Source: Marinimicrobium alkaliphilum (GTDB taxonomy: Bacteria; Pseudomonadota; Gammaproteobacteria; Pseudomonadales; Cellvibrionaceae). From it: a stretch of 64,000 nucleotides of DNA. Under the pieces are notes generated by a model that worked only from the letters and a program-made list of their open reading frames with translations, ran no database searches and was not told the DNA's origin. The position numbers and the translations under genes are program-made. Where the stretch lies: assembly GCF_003259155.1 (NCBI RefSeq), contig NZ_QGMQ01000008.1, positions 1 to 64,000 of the forward strand. Direction: 5' to 3'. Shown one piece after another: positions 1 through 10,941 of the stretch; within the stretch, counting starts at the first letter, position 1; every line of letters begins with the position of its first letter.

Positions 1-1275
1 GACCGCCAGCGCTACAAGCGGATAGACCAGGGTACGGGTGGCACCACGACCACCCTGTACATCGGCAGTGTTGAAAAAATCCACTACCCGGACAATACTG
101 TCCACTGGCGCCGACAGATCGGCGGCGTGGCCATTATCAAGGAAGAGCGCACCACGGGCGGTGGTTTGATCAACAGCGAAACCCACTACGTCATTCGCGA
201 CCACTTGGGCAGTACCTCGTTATTGACTGACCATACCGGTGCCGTGACCCAGGAGTTCTACTACGACCCCTGGGGCCAGCCGAGAAAGCCGGTCTTTGGC
301 AGCGGCTCTTACTGGCCACAACCGGATCAACCCTTTCGGGTAGTGCTCAAGCCGGATACCACACGGGGCTACACGGATCATGAGCATTTGGATGAAGTAG
401 GCCTGATTCATATGAACGGTCGGGTTTATGACCCCAAACTCGCCCGTTTCGTCCAGGCTGATCCGATTGTGCAGGACCCGAGCACCACCCGGAGCCTGAA
501 TCGGTACAGTTATGTGTGGAATAATCCGTTGAATGCGACGGATCCGAGTGGGTTTGTTTGCGATAGTGTGCATTCAGTCGAAGAGTGTGATCCTGGGGCT
601 GAGAAAAGTACGAGGGAGCTCAGAGCGGAACGAAGAGAGGAGGAGAGGCGTGAGGCCAATGAGTCAAGATCTCGAGTACGTGTTGGAGGACCCGCAGGAG
701 CATCGATGAACAGTACAGATAATGGTGCAGGGATTTCAGAAGAGATTGTTGTAAGAGTAAGGGTAGAAAGTAGAGAAGGTGCCCAAAGGGTCGTTAGGTA
801 TGAAAATACCGTTAGGTTCATGAGAGCCAGTGAGAGAGAGGTTAATTTGTATGATCACTTTAATCAGATTGACGGCTACTACGACTGGGTCTCTGATACA
901 ACTCCTTTGGAGTTTGCTGCTTGGCAGTCCTATGCGACCCAGGTAAGCATAGATATCAGTGATCCGAGCTCGTTGCAGTCGGCATTACATGATTTTTCCG
1001 GAGTTGTCGATGACTTTTCGCGGGACTATATGAATTTTGTCAGGAAAGAGTTTTTGGCTGATTATTATTCAGGGGGAGTTCAAGGGGCAGTTCATCAGTC
1101 CGTTATGCAGGCTGGGGCTCGCCTAGGCGGCGGTCGAGGTTTAGCTATTTTCACCGGATCAGCGGCGGCTAACGCCAAAAATAATTATCAAACTATCCAG
1201 GCTTCGCAGAGGCTTTTCCATGCTAATATTGAATCGCAAAAGATTCGTCTATTTGAACCTCAGGTTTTTAAGTAG
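1..1275 (+). CDS. RHS-family polymorphic toxin, 3' end (5' cut by window edge)
   Basis: The frame is open from the first base to the TAG at 1273-1275, so this is the C-terminal 424 residues of a much larger RHS/YD-repeat protein. The visible part begins in YD-repeat sequence and runs through the RHS-associated core, with YDPWGQPRKP, GRVYDPKLARFVQADP and the conserved end NPLNATDPSG at about residue 180. In this family the core encapsulates and releases a variable C-terminal toxin delivered by a type VI or similar system; that is family knowledge. The variable tail, about 240 residues, starts at base 553. It opens with an Arg/Glu-rich stretch, and I recognise no catalytic motif. Base composition becomes AT-richer exactly at the core/tail border, as expected for an exchangeable tip. 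The next gene starts on the following base and is the likely immunity gene. RHS identity is secure; the toxin activity is unknown. Confidence 0.9.
   Translation, partial: DRQRYKRIDQGTGGTTTTLYIGSVEKIHYPDNTVHWRRQIGGVAIIKEERTTGGGLINSETHYVIRDHLGSTSLLTDHTGAVTQEFYYDPWGQPRKPVFGSGSYWPQPDQPFRVVLKPDTTRGYTDHEHLDEVGLIHMNGRVYDPKLARFVQADPIVQDPSTTRSLNRYSYVWNNPLNATDPSGFVCDSVHSVEECDPGAEKSTRELRAERREEERREANESRSRVRVGGPAGASMNSTDNGAGISEEIVVRVRVESREGAQRVVRYENTVRFMRASEREVNLYDHFNQIDGYYDWVSDTTPLEFAAWQSYATQVSIDISDPSSLQSALHDFSGVVDDFSRDYMNFVRKEFLADYYSGGVQGAVHQSVMQAGARLGGGRGLAIFTGSAAANAKNNYQTIQASQRLFHANIESQKIRLFEPQVFK
262..553 (+). repeat. rhs core repeat, copy 1
   Basis: These 292 bases, encoding the last part of the RHS core up to DPSG, recur at 2451-2742 without any length difference and with only scattered substitutions. 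The repeat stops abruptly where the variable tips begin. It is the typical homology arm through which rhs tips can recombine. Confidence 0.93.
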
Positions 1276-1701
1276 ATGATAAGGAAGATGATTTTCGTAT
1301 TTGTTATTTCTTTTTTGGTGTATGGATACCATGTGCTGATAACTGGCAGTTATGTAGATGATGTATTAGCCGTTCATGATGCAAGCGCTGAGGCAAGGCG
1401 TCATTATGATACTGTGATGGCGGATTCCCTGAGTAGTGTCTCTTACGAAAGCTATTACGAATATTATGTGAACCTGGAAAACTATGTTAGTTATGTCTTT
1501 TCTATCGATATTGATATAGACACATTTAGTTGGGCGTGCGCGGTTCAGCAAGAAGCTGTAAATGTCTATTCATCGTTCCAAGGTAGAAGCGATCAATATA
1601 CAAGCGAAAATGGCCAATTAATAAATGAAATGCATTATGGAGTTCTGATGAAATTGGAAAATAGTATAGGTGATTGCAAGAGGTGGAGGTCTGCATTGTG
1701 A
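1276..1701 (+). CDS. putative immunity protein for the RHS toxin
   Basis: The ATG follows the rhs stop codon with no gap, so the two are translationally coupled. The 141-residue product starts with a hydrophobic segment (about residues 5-24, rich in Phe, Val, Ile) that may be a signal anchor, followed by a polar, Tyr-rich domain likely outside the inner membrane. No known domain is recognised. Position, small size and low GC fit an immunity protein for the preceding tip, and the membrane anchor would suit a toxin that acts in the periplasm or at the membrane. The function is inferred from context only. Confidence 0.65.
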   Translation: MIRKMIFVFVISFLVYGYHVLITGSYVDDVLAVHDASAEARRHYDTVMADSLSSVSYESYYEYYVNLENYVSYVFSIDIDIDTFSWACAVQQEAVNVYSSFQGRSDQYTSENGQLINEMHYGVLMKLENSIGDCKRWRSAL

Positions 1702-1730
1702 AGTAATTCGCTCTTAAGTTAATTGATATG

Positions 1731-2108
1731 CTACATATTATTCAGAGCAGAGATTAGTGCTATGAGAACGGATACAATGAAAAGGAATATTGGAAAGAAT
1801 ATGTCGCCATTTTTACTCGTGTGATAATTATTTGGTTTTAGTTCATTAATGAAAATAAGTAATGAGTAGGTTAGACCTGGGAATAGGAATACGTGGTTGA
1901 TGTACCGGCCGGTGCAGTTTGTTCATATCCAATAATTGATATTGGTAACTGTTAAAAGAGTGTGGAATATTAGAAACGATATTCCAAGAACTCTTATTGA
2001 TGGATTTTTATCTGTATTCTCTAACGTCCCAGTCCAATATTGGAAGGCAAAGACAGAGAATCCGATTAGCGGAAAAATCCAGAGGTTTAAGAGTGGGTCG
2101 TTTATCAC
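1731..2108 (-). pseudogene. small four-helix membrane protein interrupted by an in-frame TGA
   Basis: On the minus strand a GTG at 2108 opens a 126-codon frame ending in TAG at 1731-1733, with one in-frame TGA at 1923-1925. Both halves are strongly hydrophobic and together give four membrane segments: LWIFPLIGFSVFAFQYW and a segment around ISFLIFHTLLTV before the TGA, and segments around HVFLFPGLTYSLLIFI and IFFPIFLFIVSVLIALI after it. Reading continues in the same frame after the TGA, so one substitution (for example Trp TGG to TGA) explains the break. The upstream frame stays open about 16 more codons, so the true start may lie further upstream. It lies antisense between two toxin cassettes and may be a dead immunity or accessory gene. 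The family is unknown. Confidence 0.5.
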
Positions 2109-2376
2109 TATCGATGTCCGTACTGTGGAATTTTCAAAAATTGTATAAATCTAAGCTCCAAGAGCGCCCATTGCCTATTGAGTCGAAAATGTAGGGCAGG
2201 AGTCGAGGGTGACCATGGCGAAATAGTTGTCATCGCGTGCTTCGCAGATTTTTCAAGGGTTGTTAGTAGCCTGTGGGGATGTCGGGACTCCTCTGGAGCG
2301 AAGAACCTAAAGGGTTTCGATTAGTGTCGCGCCTGCCCGAATCTCCCGAGTAAGATTAATCTCACTCCCAGTCTGA

Positions 2377-2450
2377 ATCAAGATCGAAGCACAAATCATC
2401 GACAAACTCAGAGCCTGGCTTGAGAAAAGCCTGCCTCAGGTGCCGCCGAA
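2377..2450 (+). pseudogene. IS66-type transposase relic at the rhs duplication border
   Basis: Frame 1 reads IDKLRAWLEKSLPQVPP near 2398-2448. This resembles the conserved segment of IS66-family TnpC proteins that precedes their C-terminal region. The match is preceded by a TGA at 2374 and ends where the duplicated rhs sequence begins at 2451, so only a scar of the transposase remains. The identification is from motif memory and should be searched. Confidence 0.55.
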
Positions 2451-2742
2451 TACGACCCCTGGGGCCAGCCGAGAAAGCCGGTCTTTGGCAGCGGCTCTTA
2501 CTGGCCACAACCGGATCAACCCTTTCGGGTAGCGCTCAAGCCGGATACCACGCGGGGCTACACGGATCATGAGCATTTGGATGAAGTAGGCCTGATTCAT
2601 ATGAACGGTCGGGTTTATGACCCCAAACTCGCCCGTTTCATCCAGGCCGACCCGATTGTGCAGGACCGGAGCACCACCCGGAGCCTGAACCGTTACAGTT
2701 ATGTGTGGAATAACCCACTCAATGCGACGGATCCGAGTGGGT
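2451..2742 (+). repeat. rhs core repeat, copy 2
   Basis: This is the second copy of the 292-bp rhs core segment found at 262-553. It lacks the upstream YD repeats and joins IS66-like sequence on its left and a different variable tip on its right. Confidence 0.93.
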
Positions 2743-3569
2743 ATACCGCGGAGAGTGCGGACGGTAGCAGCAGATCTCCTCGCCGGAACTTTCACGAAAC
2801 GCGTCCAGCGGACGTTTCCGCGGCAATGATGAGCCCGAGGATGGAGCTCTCAATTGACGGGGCCTCGATAAATTCGTTGAGTGATATGCCAGCGATGGCT
2901 CAAACGGCGCATGCGCAGTTCCAGCAAAGCTTCGGTGGGCAGATGGAGATCTATAATGACTTAGTGGACAATTACAATACGTTGATTGGGCGAAGCTACG
3001 GTGAGCATATTGGAGATGAGGACACACGGGTAGTCGGCATTCCTCCTGCTCGGCGGTTGAATGGCAACTCTAGGTCTTCTTCGAGTAATAGGCAGGCGGA
3101 CCGGGTAAACGCCAGAAACCACTTTTCCTGGTGGGAAAGAACGTGGAGCTATGCTGAGTTTAGTGATTACGGTATCGGATATTCTGATTTAAATGAAGCG
3201 CTAAATGTAGCAACCCAGACAGTTTTAGAAACTAGAGCGTGTTTCGATAAAAATAGTACTGGATACGGAAATGCTGCTAGTCAGGTGGGGCGACCCATTG
3301 GAGTTTACGTATATCATCGAAGCGGGTACTACTGGGTCGGGCGGAGTGTAAATTCCACGGTCGCTGCTGGTGGTTGTGGTTCTTGTCTGGCGTTTAGCGG
3401 TTCGAATGTCAGGACAATGCCTCGTAATGTTCATACATTAGTGGCGGTGACTTCAGGCCCAAAAAGGATTCCTGAGGACTCTTACTGGTCGAATATAGGA
3501 AGTGTCCTTCCTGGCGGTGCAATAGTATACAGGCCAGCAGATCCTCCGGTTAGGTACCGTTACCCGTAG
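2451..3569 (+). pseudogene. orphan RHS tip with a second, unrelated C-terminal domain
   Basis: The frame is open from 2424 to the TAG ending at 3569, but there is no credible start codon: the rhs-like part begins mid-protein at 2451, and the frame upstream ends at a TGA at 2421. The only early initiator is an internal TTG at 2577. After the shared core ending in DPSG the tail is about 275 residues. It is Ser-rich at first, and later contains CGSC and several aromatic residues; it has no similarity to the first tip and no motif I recognise. Orphan rhs tips of this kind are silent cassettes that can replace the tip of the expressed gene by recombination in the shared core. The orphan status is clear; toxicity of the tail is inferred. 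Confidence 0.8.
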
Positions 3570-3622
3570 TGAGAATACTGTTTTGGGTTTTACCGTCAAA
3601 GGTTTAGAATTTGGAGGGGTGT

Positions 3623-4030
3623 ATGAGGCTATCAAATAAATTCGTTTTAATTTTCCTTATGATGTTATTTTTTCCCGGCTGTGATTTTTCCAGAACTACT
3701 GATAATTTTGTGGAGAGTTTCGAAGATCTTATTGAAAATCAAGAAAGCTTTGAAGGGAAAGTAATAAAAGTAGAGGGTTTTCTAAGGAGAGATTATAAAG
3801 TTGAAGACATGTCATTGGTCGGCTATACATTATATTCGGATGCCTCCTCAGTCGACGTGAATAGTCGCATTGGCATCGTATTTAAAGAGGGTATAGATGA
3901 AACTGTATTGCGGGATTACGTGGGATCGAAGGTCGTTGTATCTGGATACGTGGTAAGCCGTAAACCTATACCTCCACTCCTGACAAATTCTGAAATAATT
4001 GGTTTTTTAGAGTCGGGCGAAGATTCTTAA
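3623..4030 (+). CDS. putative lipoprotein immunity protein of the orphan RHS tip
   Basis: The ATG at 3623 is preceded by GGAGGGG at 3613-3619. The 135-residue product has a lipoprotein signal with lipobox FFPGC near residue 20. The mature part has alternating beta-strand-like segments (EGKVIKVEGFLRR, then GSKVVVSGYVV) resembling a small OB-fold. It follows the orphan rhs tip by 53 bases and shares its low GC, so it probably protects against that toxin in the periplasm. The fold and role are inferred. Confidence 0.65.
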   Translation: MRLSNKFVLIFLMMLFFPGCDFSRTTDNFVESFEDLIENQESFEGKVIKVEGFLRRDYKVEDMSLVGYTLYSDASSVDVNSRIGIVFKEGIDETVLRDYVGSKVVVSGYVVSRKPIPPLLTNSEIIGFLESGEDS

Positions 4031-4216
4031 TTTTTTGGATTAAGCTCTGAGGCTCAGCATGATCCCTACCAAAAAAGACTAGAACCTCGACTTGACCGTG
4101 TAAATTCTCGATCCAGGATAAACCCCTCGAGTGGGGTGCGCGGGTAATCTGGAGCAGCGCTAGGAGCTTTTTTTGGCTCGGCCTTCACCATGCGCAACCT
4201 GGAAGAGAATTTCTGG

Positions 4217-4945
4217 CTAGCCCCAATCCCCCCACAGATACTGCGCCAGGCTGATGGCAGCCACGGGCGCGGTTTCTGTGCGCAGTACCCGCGGGCCGAG
4301 GGTCAGGGCCGAAAACTGCGCGGCGCGCGCCGCGTCTATCTCCCCATCACTCAATCCGCCTTCGGGGCCGATCAATAGGGTGACTGCGCCTGGCCGGGCG
4401 TCGGCGGGCAGGCTGCGACTGTCCCGGTGGTGCAGGACAAAACGCAAGTCGCCCTGGGCGTCGGGCAGCCAGTCACCGATTTTGCGCGGCTGTGCCAGTG
4501 CCGGCAGCCGGCTGCGCTGACACTGCTCGCAGGCGCTGATGATGACCTGTTGCCAATGGGCCTGTTTTTTGTCGGCGCGCTCGGCGCTCAATTTGACCTC
4601 GGTGCGTTCGGTCATCAACGGCTGAATATGGGTGACACCGAGTTCTGTTGCCTTCTGAATCACCCAATCCATGCGCTCCCCGCGCGATACCCCGATCGCC
4701 AGCTCCAGGGTCAGGGGCGACTCCCGGTTGTCAGGGACAAAGCTGTCCAGGCGCACCTCCGCGGTTTTCTTGCCAATCTCGGTCAGTACCCCCTGATACT
4801 CACCACCGGCCCCGTTGAACACCACCAGCTCACGCCCGGGCTGCATGCGCAGCACCCGGCTCAGGTAGTGTGCGCTGGCGGGCTCCAGGGCCAGATGCTG
4901 GCCAACCTGCAAAGGGTGAGGGGTATGGATTCGCGGTATGCGCAT
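4217..4945 (-). CDS. rsmE: 16S rRNA m3U1498 methyltransferase RsmE
   Basis: This 242-residue SPOUT-family enzyme methylates N3 of U1498 in 16S rRNA using S-adenosylmethionine. The N-terminal PUA-like part opens MRIPRIHTPHPL. The C-terminal knot contains GPEGG at about residues 193-197 and LGPRVLRTETA at about 216-226, both hallmarks of the cofactor-binding trefoil knot. The ATG at 4945 was chosen over an upstream in-frame ATG because family members begin at MRIPR and a purine-rich AAGGAAG lies just upstream. Length is normal. Confidence 0.95.
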   Translation of the reverse strand: MRIPRIHTPHPLQVGQHLALEPASAHYLSRVLRMQPGRELVVFNGAGGEYQGVLTEIGKKTAEVRLDSFVPDNRESPLTLELAIGVSRGERMDWVIQKATELGVTHIQPLMTERTEVKLSAERADKKQAHWQQVIISACEQCQRSRLPALAQPRKIGDWLPDAQGDLRFVLHHRDSRSLPADARPGAVTLLIGPEGGLSDGEIDAARAAQFSALTLGPRVLRTETAPVAAISLAQYLWGDWG

Positions 4946-5063
4946 TGGGGCTTCCTTGGGCGGACGTGAAAACGCGATTGTAGTAAAGTGTGCCTCCGGG
5001 CGACAGCCCGGACACATCGAATCCTTGTCAGTCTGCCACTGTACCGAGCACGGAACCGCGATC

Positions 5064-6066
5064 ATGGATCTAGTCACTCACGGCTTGTTGGGCGCCGTTA
5101 CCGCCCAGAGTGCCAGCCGCCCCGATGAACAGCGCGCGGCAATGGGCGTGGGTTTTTTTGCCGCCCTGTTGGCGGACCTGGATGTGTTTATCCGCAGCAG
5201 CACCGACCCGCTGCTGGTGCTGGAGTATCACCGCCAGTTCAGTCACTCGTTGATTTTTATTCCCGTGGGCGCGCTCATTGCCTCACTCATTGCCTGGCCC
5301 TTTGTACGTCGACAGCTGGCACCTTTGCGCCTTTATCTGTTCGCCTTCCTCGCGTATGCCAGCGCCGGGCTGCTCGATGCCTGCACCAGCTATGGCGTAC
5401 ACCTCTTTTGGCCGCTTGTTGATAACCCGGTTGCGCTGAGTCTGATTGCCGTGGTCGATCCGGTGTTCAGCCTGATTCTGCTAAGTGCATTGATGCTCGC
5501 CTTTTTCAGGCGCGACAAGCGCTGGGGCATTGGCGGGTTGGTGCTCGCGCTGGGCTATCTCAGTCTGGCGGGCGTGCAACACTATCGGGCCTTGCAGATC
5601 ACTGAGCAACTGGCTCAGGAGCGGGGCGTGAGTGCTGAGCGCCTATTGGTCAAACCTACCATGGCGAATCTGGTGCTGTGGCGTGCCATGACCGATACCG
5701 GCGAGGAAGTGTATTTAGACGCCGTACGTGTCGGACTCGGGAGTTACCGCGTGTACGAGGGTAGTGTGACGGTGTTGATTGATCCGGACCACTGGGGAAA
5801 TCTGCCCGAGGACTCCCGCGCCTACCGCGACCTCCAGCGCTTCCATCGTTACGCGCACCAGTGGCTCGCGGCAGCGCCGGACCAGCCTCATTACATCGGC
5901 GATATCCGCTATGCCATGTTGCCCACCAGCGATATGCCGCTGTGGGGCATCGTCCTCAACCCGGATGATCCCGACGGCCCTATCGATTTTATGACGCGCC
6001 GGGATATGTCCCCCGAGATGCGTGAGCGCTGGCTCGACATGCTTCGAGGGCGGGATGTCCCCGCGG

Positions 6067-6077
<11 letters not shown>
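5064..6077 (+). CDS. YdjM-like (DUF457) inner-membrane putative metal-dependent hydrolase
   Basis: The 337-residue product begins MDLVTHGLLGAV and contains YHRQFSHS around residue 54 with several Asp and His residues near membrane segments. This is the pattern of the LexA-regulated YdjM/DUF457 family of putative metal-dependent membrane hydrolases. About five hydrophobic segments fill residues 20-180, and the C-terminal 140 residues are soluble. The substrate is not known for this family. It starts just beyond the divergent rsmE, and its last 11 bases overlap the 3' end of the convergent LysR gene. Confidence 0.8.
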
Positions 6078-8182
<2,105 letters not shown>

Positions 8183-8193
8183 GGAGGTGCACC

Positions 8194-9033
8194 ATGTCCG
8201 CTGAAAACATCAGCAGCAACAAGAGCTTTGGCGGCTGGCACAAGCAGTACAGCCATCACTCGGAGGTGCTCAACTGCACCATGCGTTTTGCCGTCTATCT
8301 GCCGCCGCAAGCGGCGACGGGCGCCAAGGTGCCGGTTCTCTATTGGCTGTCGGGCCTGACCTGTACCGACGAAAACTTCATGCAGAAAGCCGGCGCCCAG
8401 CGCATTGCCGCCGAGCTGGGCATCGCACTGGTAGCCCCGGATACCAGTCCGCGCGGCGAGGGCGTGCCCGACGATCCGGAGGGGGCCTACGACCTGGGCC
8501 TGGGTGCGGGGTTTTATGTCAACGCTACCCAGGCGCCCTGGAATCGCCACTACCGCATGTACGACTATGTGGTGGAGGAGTTGCCTGCGCTGGTGGAGAG
8601 CCTGTTTCCGGTGTCCGGCAAACGCGCCATCAGCGGCCACTCCATGGGCGGCCACGGCGCGCTGGTCGCCGCGCTGCGCAATCCCGACCGTTACACGTCG
8701 GTGTCTGCGTTCAGCCCCATCAGCAACCCGAGCAACTGCCCTTGGGGGCAGAAGGCCCTGGCTGCTTACCTGGGCGACGATCGCACGGCCTGGCGGGATT
8801 ATGACGCCAGCGAGTTGCTGGCTCGGGCCAAGCAGGCGCCGCCGATGCGTGTCGATCAGGGTGACGCCGACAATTTTTTACCGGAGCAGCTCAAGCCGGA
8901 GGCACTCAGTGCGGCCGCGGAAAAAGCCGGTCTCCCGCTGGAGTTGCATATGCAGCCGGGGTATGACCACAGCTATTACTTTATTGCCAGTTTTATCGAG
9001 GCGCACCTGCGCTTTCATGCACAGTATCTGTAG
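8194..9033 (+). CDS. frmB: S-formylglutathione hydrolase
   Basis: At 279 residues this esterase-D-type alpha/beta hydrolase splits S-formylglutathione into formate and glutathione, completing formaldehyde detoxification begun by FrmA. The nucleophile is S150 in GHSMGGHG, with D226 (DQGDADNFL) and H259 (GYDHSYYF) completing the triad. A strong GAGGAGGTG lies upstream of the ATG, and the 11-base spacing from frmA indicates one operon. Confidence 0.95.
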   Translation: MSAENISSNKSFGGWHKQYSHHSEVLNCTMRFAVYLPPQAATGAKVPVLYWLSGLTCTDENFMQKAGAQRIAAELGIALVAPDTSPRGEGVPDDPEGAYDLGLGAGFYVNATQAPWNRHYRMYDYVVEELPALVESLFPVSGKRAISGHSMGGHGALVAALRNPDRYTSVSAFSPISNPSNCPWGQKALAAYLGDDRTAWRDYDASELLARAKQAPPMRVDQGDADNFLPEQLKPEALSAAAEKAGLPLELHMQPGYDHSYYFIASFIEAHLRFHAQYL

Positions 9034-9101
9034 ATTTTTTGCCGTGATGGCGCAATCAATAGGGTAAAAGTAGGTAAATTGCCTAGAATCTGAGCATATT
9101 G

Positions 9102-9159
9102 TGAAATAGGGTTGAGAAGGACGGATAAGAGACCTAATAACTCAATCAACCCTATTTCA
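9102..9159 (+). promoter_or_regulatory. 14-bp perfect inverted repeat in the leader of the pectate lyase
   Basis: TGAAATAGGGTTGA at 9102-9115 is exactly complementary to TCAACCCTATTTCA at 9146-9159, with a 30-base loop. The right arm ends just before the AGGTG ribosome-binding segment and ten bases before the ATG at 9169. It could be a leader RNA hairpin or a pair of operator half-sites. No T-run follows, so it is not a simple terminator. Confidence 0.6.
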
Positions 9160-9168
9160 AGGTGCAAC

Positions 9169-10941
9169 ATGTTAATCAAAAGAATAAGTCTGGCGCTGGT
9201 AGCGGCCAGCCTCGTAGCCTGTGGGAGCAGTTCAGATAGCGACCCGGCCGATGACGACTCCCAGGATTCCTCACAATCATCCAGTAGCAGCTCACCACCG
9301 ACTGGCTTCACGGGCCTGCCGTTGATCGAAGACTTCGACCATGTGGTCGATGCTGAAGGGTTTTTCAGCGAAGGCTACAAAGCCCTGGTCAGCAGCAATG
9401 ACCCCCTCTACTACTCGTTGAGTGGCACCCCGGTTTTCGCCGATGGGCAAATTACTTTGCCGGGCGCACGTTTCAGCATCGGCAACACGCAGCCGGACGT
9501 TCAAACCACGGCTACCGATACCGAGGTGCACGGCGAATTCGACCTGACGCGCCCTTACCGCGTGTCTTTTTGCATTCTCGATGCCGAAGTGACGGGCGAC
9601 AATCACAGCTTGATGGTGTATGTGGATAACAACACCACCAGTGCTGGGGAGTCGATCCACGGCGGTGGCAGTCGATTGATCAGCATACCGGTCGATACCC
9701 TCGAAATCGGCCGTCGTGTCTTCGCGGTGAGCGACACCCTGGGCACCGAAAATTCGTTTATCCAAATACGTACCGAGAGCGGCGCTACGGTCACCTTTGA
9801 TGACCTGTGGATCGGCTATCAGGACGAGTCTGACAGTGAGCCGGGTCTGGGCAGCTGCGGCGACCACGACGATGATGGTCTGTTGTTACCGCAAACCAAT
9901 AACCCCGCCGCAGGCCAACTGAATCGCTATCGGAGCTGGTTGAGCTCGAGTGGTTCTGACGAAGATCGTCTGGAAGCCGATAAAACCCGTGCCGACAATA
10001 TGATCACCTGGCAGATGGATCACGGTGGTTTTGATAAGCACAACGTCAGCGTCTACGACGAACCCTGGGACGGTACCAGCTCCCGTTCGGGCTGGACCGG
10101 CGCCGGGGGTACCGAGTTGGGTACCATCGATAACGATGCGACCATCACCCATTTGATGTTCCTCGCCGATGTGTATCAGCGCACCGGTGACGAAAAATAC
10201 CGCGAGGCCGCGCAAGCTGCCCTTGGGTTTATGGTGCGCATGCAGTACGAATCCGGTGGCTGGCCGCAGGTCTACCCCGAGCGTCCTGGCAGCTATTCGA
10301 ACGAGGTGACTTTCAACGACAACGCCATGACGCAGGTGCTGATTTTGTTCGATCACATTGAACGTCAGGTGGCGCCGCTGGATGGTGACTTGTTTACGGA
10401 ACCTCAGATCGAAGTGGTCAGCGAAGCCATTGAGAAGGGCATCGACTATATTCTCAACGCGCAGATCGAACAGGACGGCGTAAAAACGGTGTGGGGTCAG
10501 CAGCATGATCCGGTGACCTATGAGCCGACCATGGGGCGTGACTATGAGTGGCCGTCGAAAACTGCGAACGAGTCAGTCCTTGTTGTTGGTTTTCTGATGA
10601 GTCGCCCGCAAACCCCGGAAATCGAAGCGGCGGTGAAGGCCGCATTGGCCTGGTATCGCGACCCCGAGGTTCAGGTGGCGGATACCGCCTATGTCAATCG
10701 CCCCTCCGGCAGCGACGATGACAGCTACAATCCGATTCGGGAGCAGCCGGGCAGCACCATGTGGTATCGCTTCTATGATGTTGACCAGAATGTCGGCTTC
10801 TTCAGCGGCCGGCAGCCTCCCGGCGGTGAAGGCAAGCAGTACGACATTATGGATATCGAGCCGGAGCGCCGTTATGGCTATCAGTGGGGCGGCAGCTACG
10901 GCAACCGTATCCTGCCTTATGCCGACAGTGTAGGTTACTAA
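9169..10941 (+). CDS. pectate lyase, family PL10, surface lipoprotein
   Basis: The 590-residue protein has a lipoprotein signal with cysteine C18 (SLVACGSS), then an acidic/poly-Ser linker to about residue 42. An all-beta module at about 48-215 is probably carbohydrate-binding but not in a family I can name. The PL10 catalytic domain spans about 255-590. Segments such as DHGGFDKH, GTIDNDATITHLMFLA, SGGWPQVYP and TFNDNAMTQ are typical of PL10 (Pel10A-like) enzymes, which cleave polygalacturonate by beta-elimination. It is likely anchored at the outer membrane facing out. The ATG at 9169 was chosen because the signal peptide starts there. The stop overlaps the convergent DUF1853 gene by four bases. 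Confidence 0.9.
   Translation: MLIKRISLALVAASLVACGSSSDSDPADDDSQDSSQSSSSSSPPTGFTGLPLIEDFDHVVDAEGFFSEGYKALVSSNDPLYYSLSGTPVFADGQITLPGARFSIGNTQPDVQTTATDTEVHGEFDLTRPYRVSFCILDAEVTGDNHSLMVYVDNNTTSAGESIHGGGSRLISIPVDTLEIGRRVFAVSDTLGTENSFIQIRTESGATVTFDDLWIGYQDESDSEPGLGSCGDHDDDGLLLPQTNNPAAGQLNRYRSWLSSSGSDEDRLEADKTRADNMITWQMDHGGFDKHNVSVYDEPWDGTSSRSGWTGAGGTELGTIDNDATITHLMFLADVYQRTGDEKYREAAQAALGFMVRMQYESGGWPQVYPERPGSYSNEVTFNDNAMTQVLILFDHIERQVAPLDGDLFTEPQIEVVSEAIEKGIDYILNAQIEQDGVKTVWGQQHDPVTYEPTMGRDYEWPSKTANESVLVVGFLMSRPQTPEIEAAVKAALAWYRDPEVQVADTAYVNRPSGSDDDSYNPIREQPGSTMWYRFYDVDQNVGFFSGRQPPGGEGKQYDIMDIEPERRYGYQWGGSYGNRILPYADSVGY

Noticed and set aside
1936-2194. Plus-strand short frames between the rhs cassettes
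   Set aside because: They lack start signals and overlap the hydrophobic minus-strand frame, which explains the sequence better.
4130-4190. Intrinsic terminator after rsmE
   Set aside because: The T-run near 4170 follows GGAGC copies that form a direct rather than inverted repeat, so no stable stem is supported.
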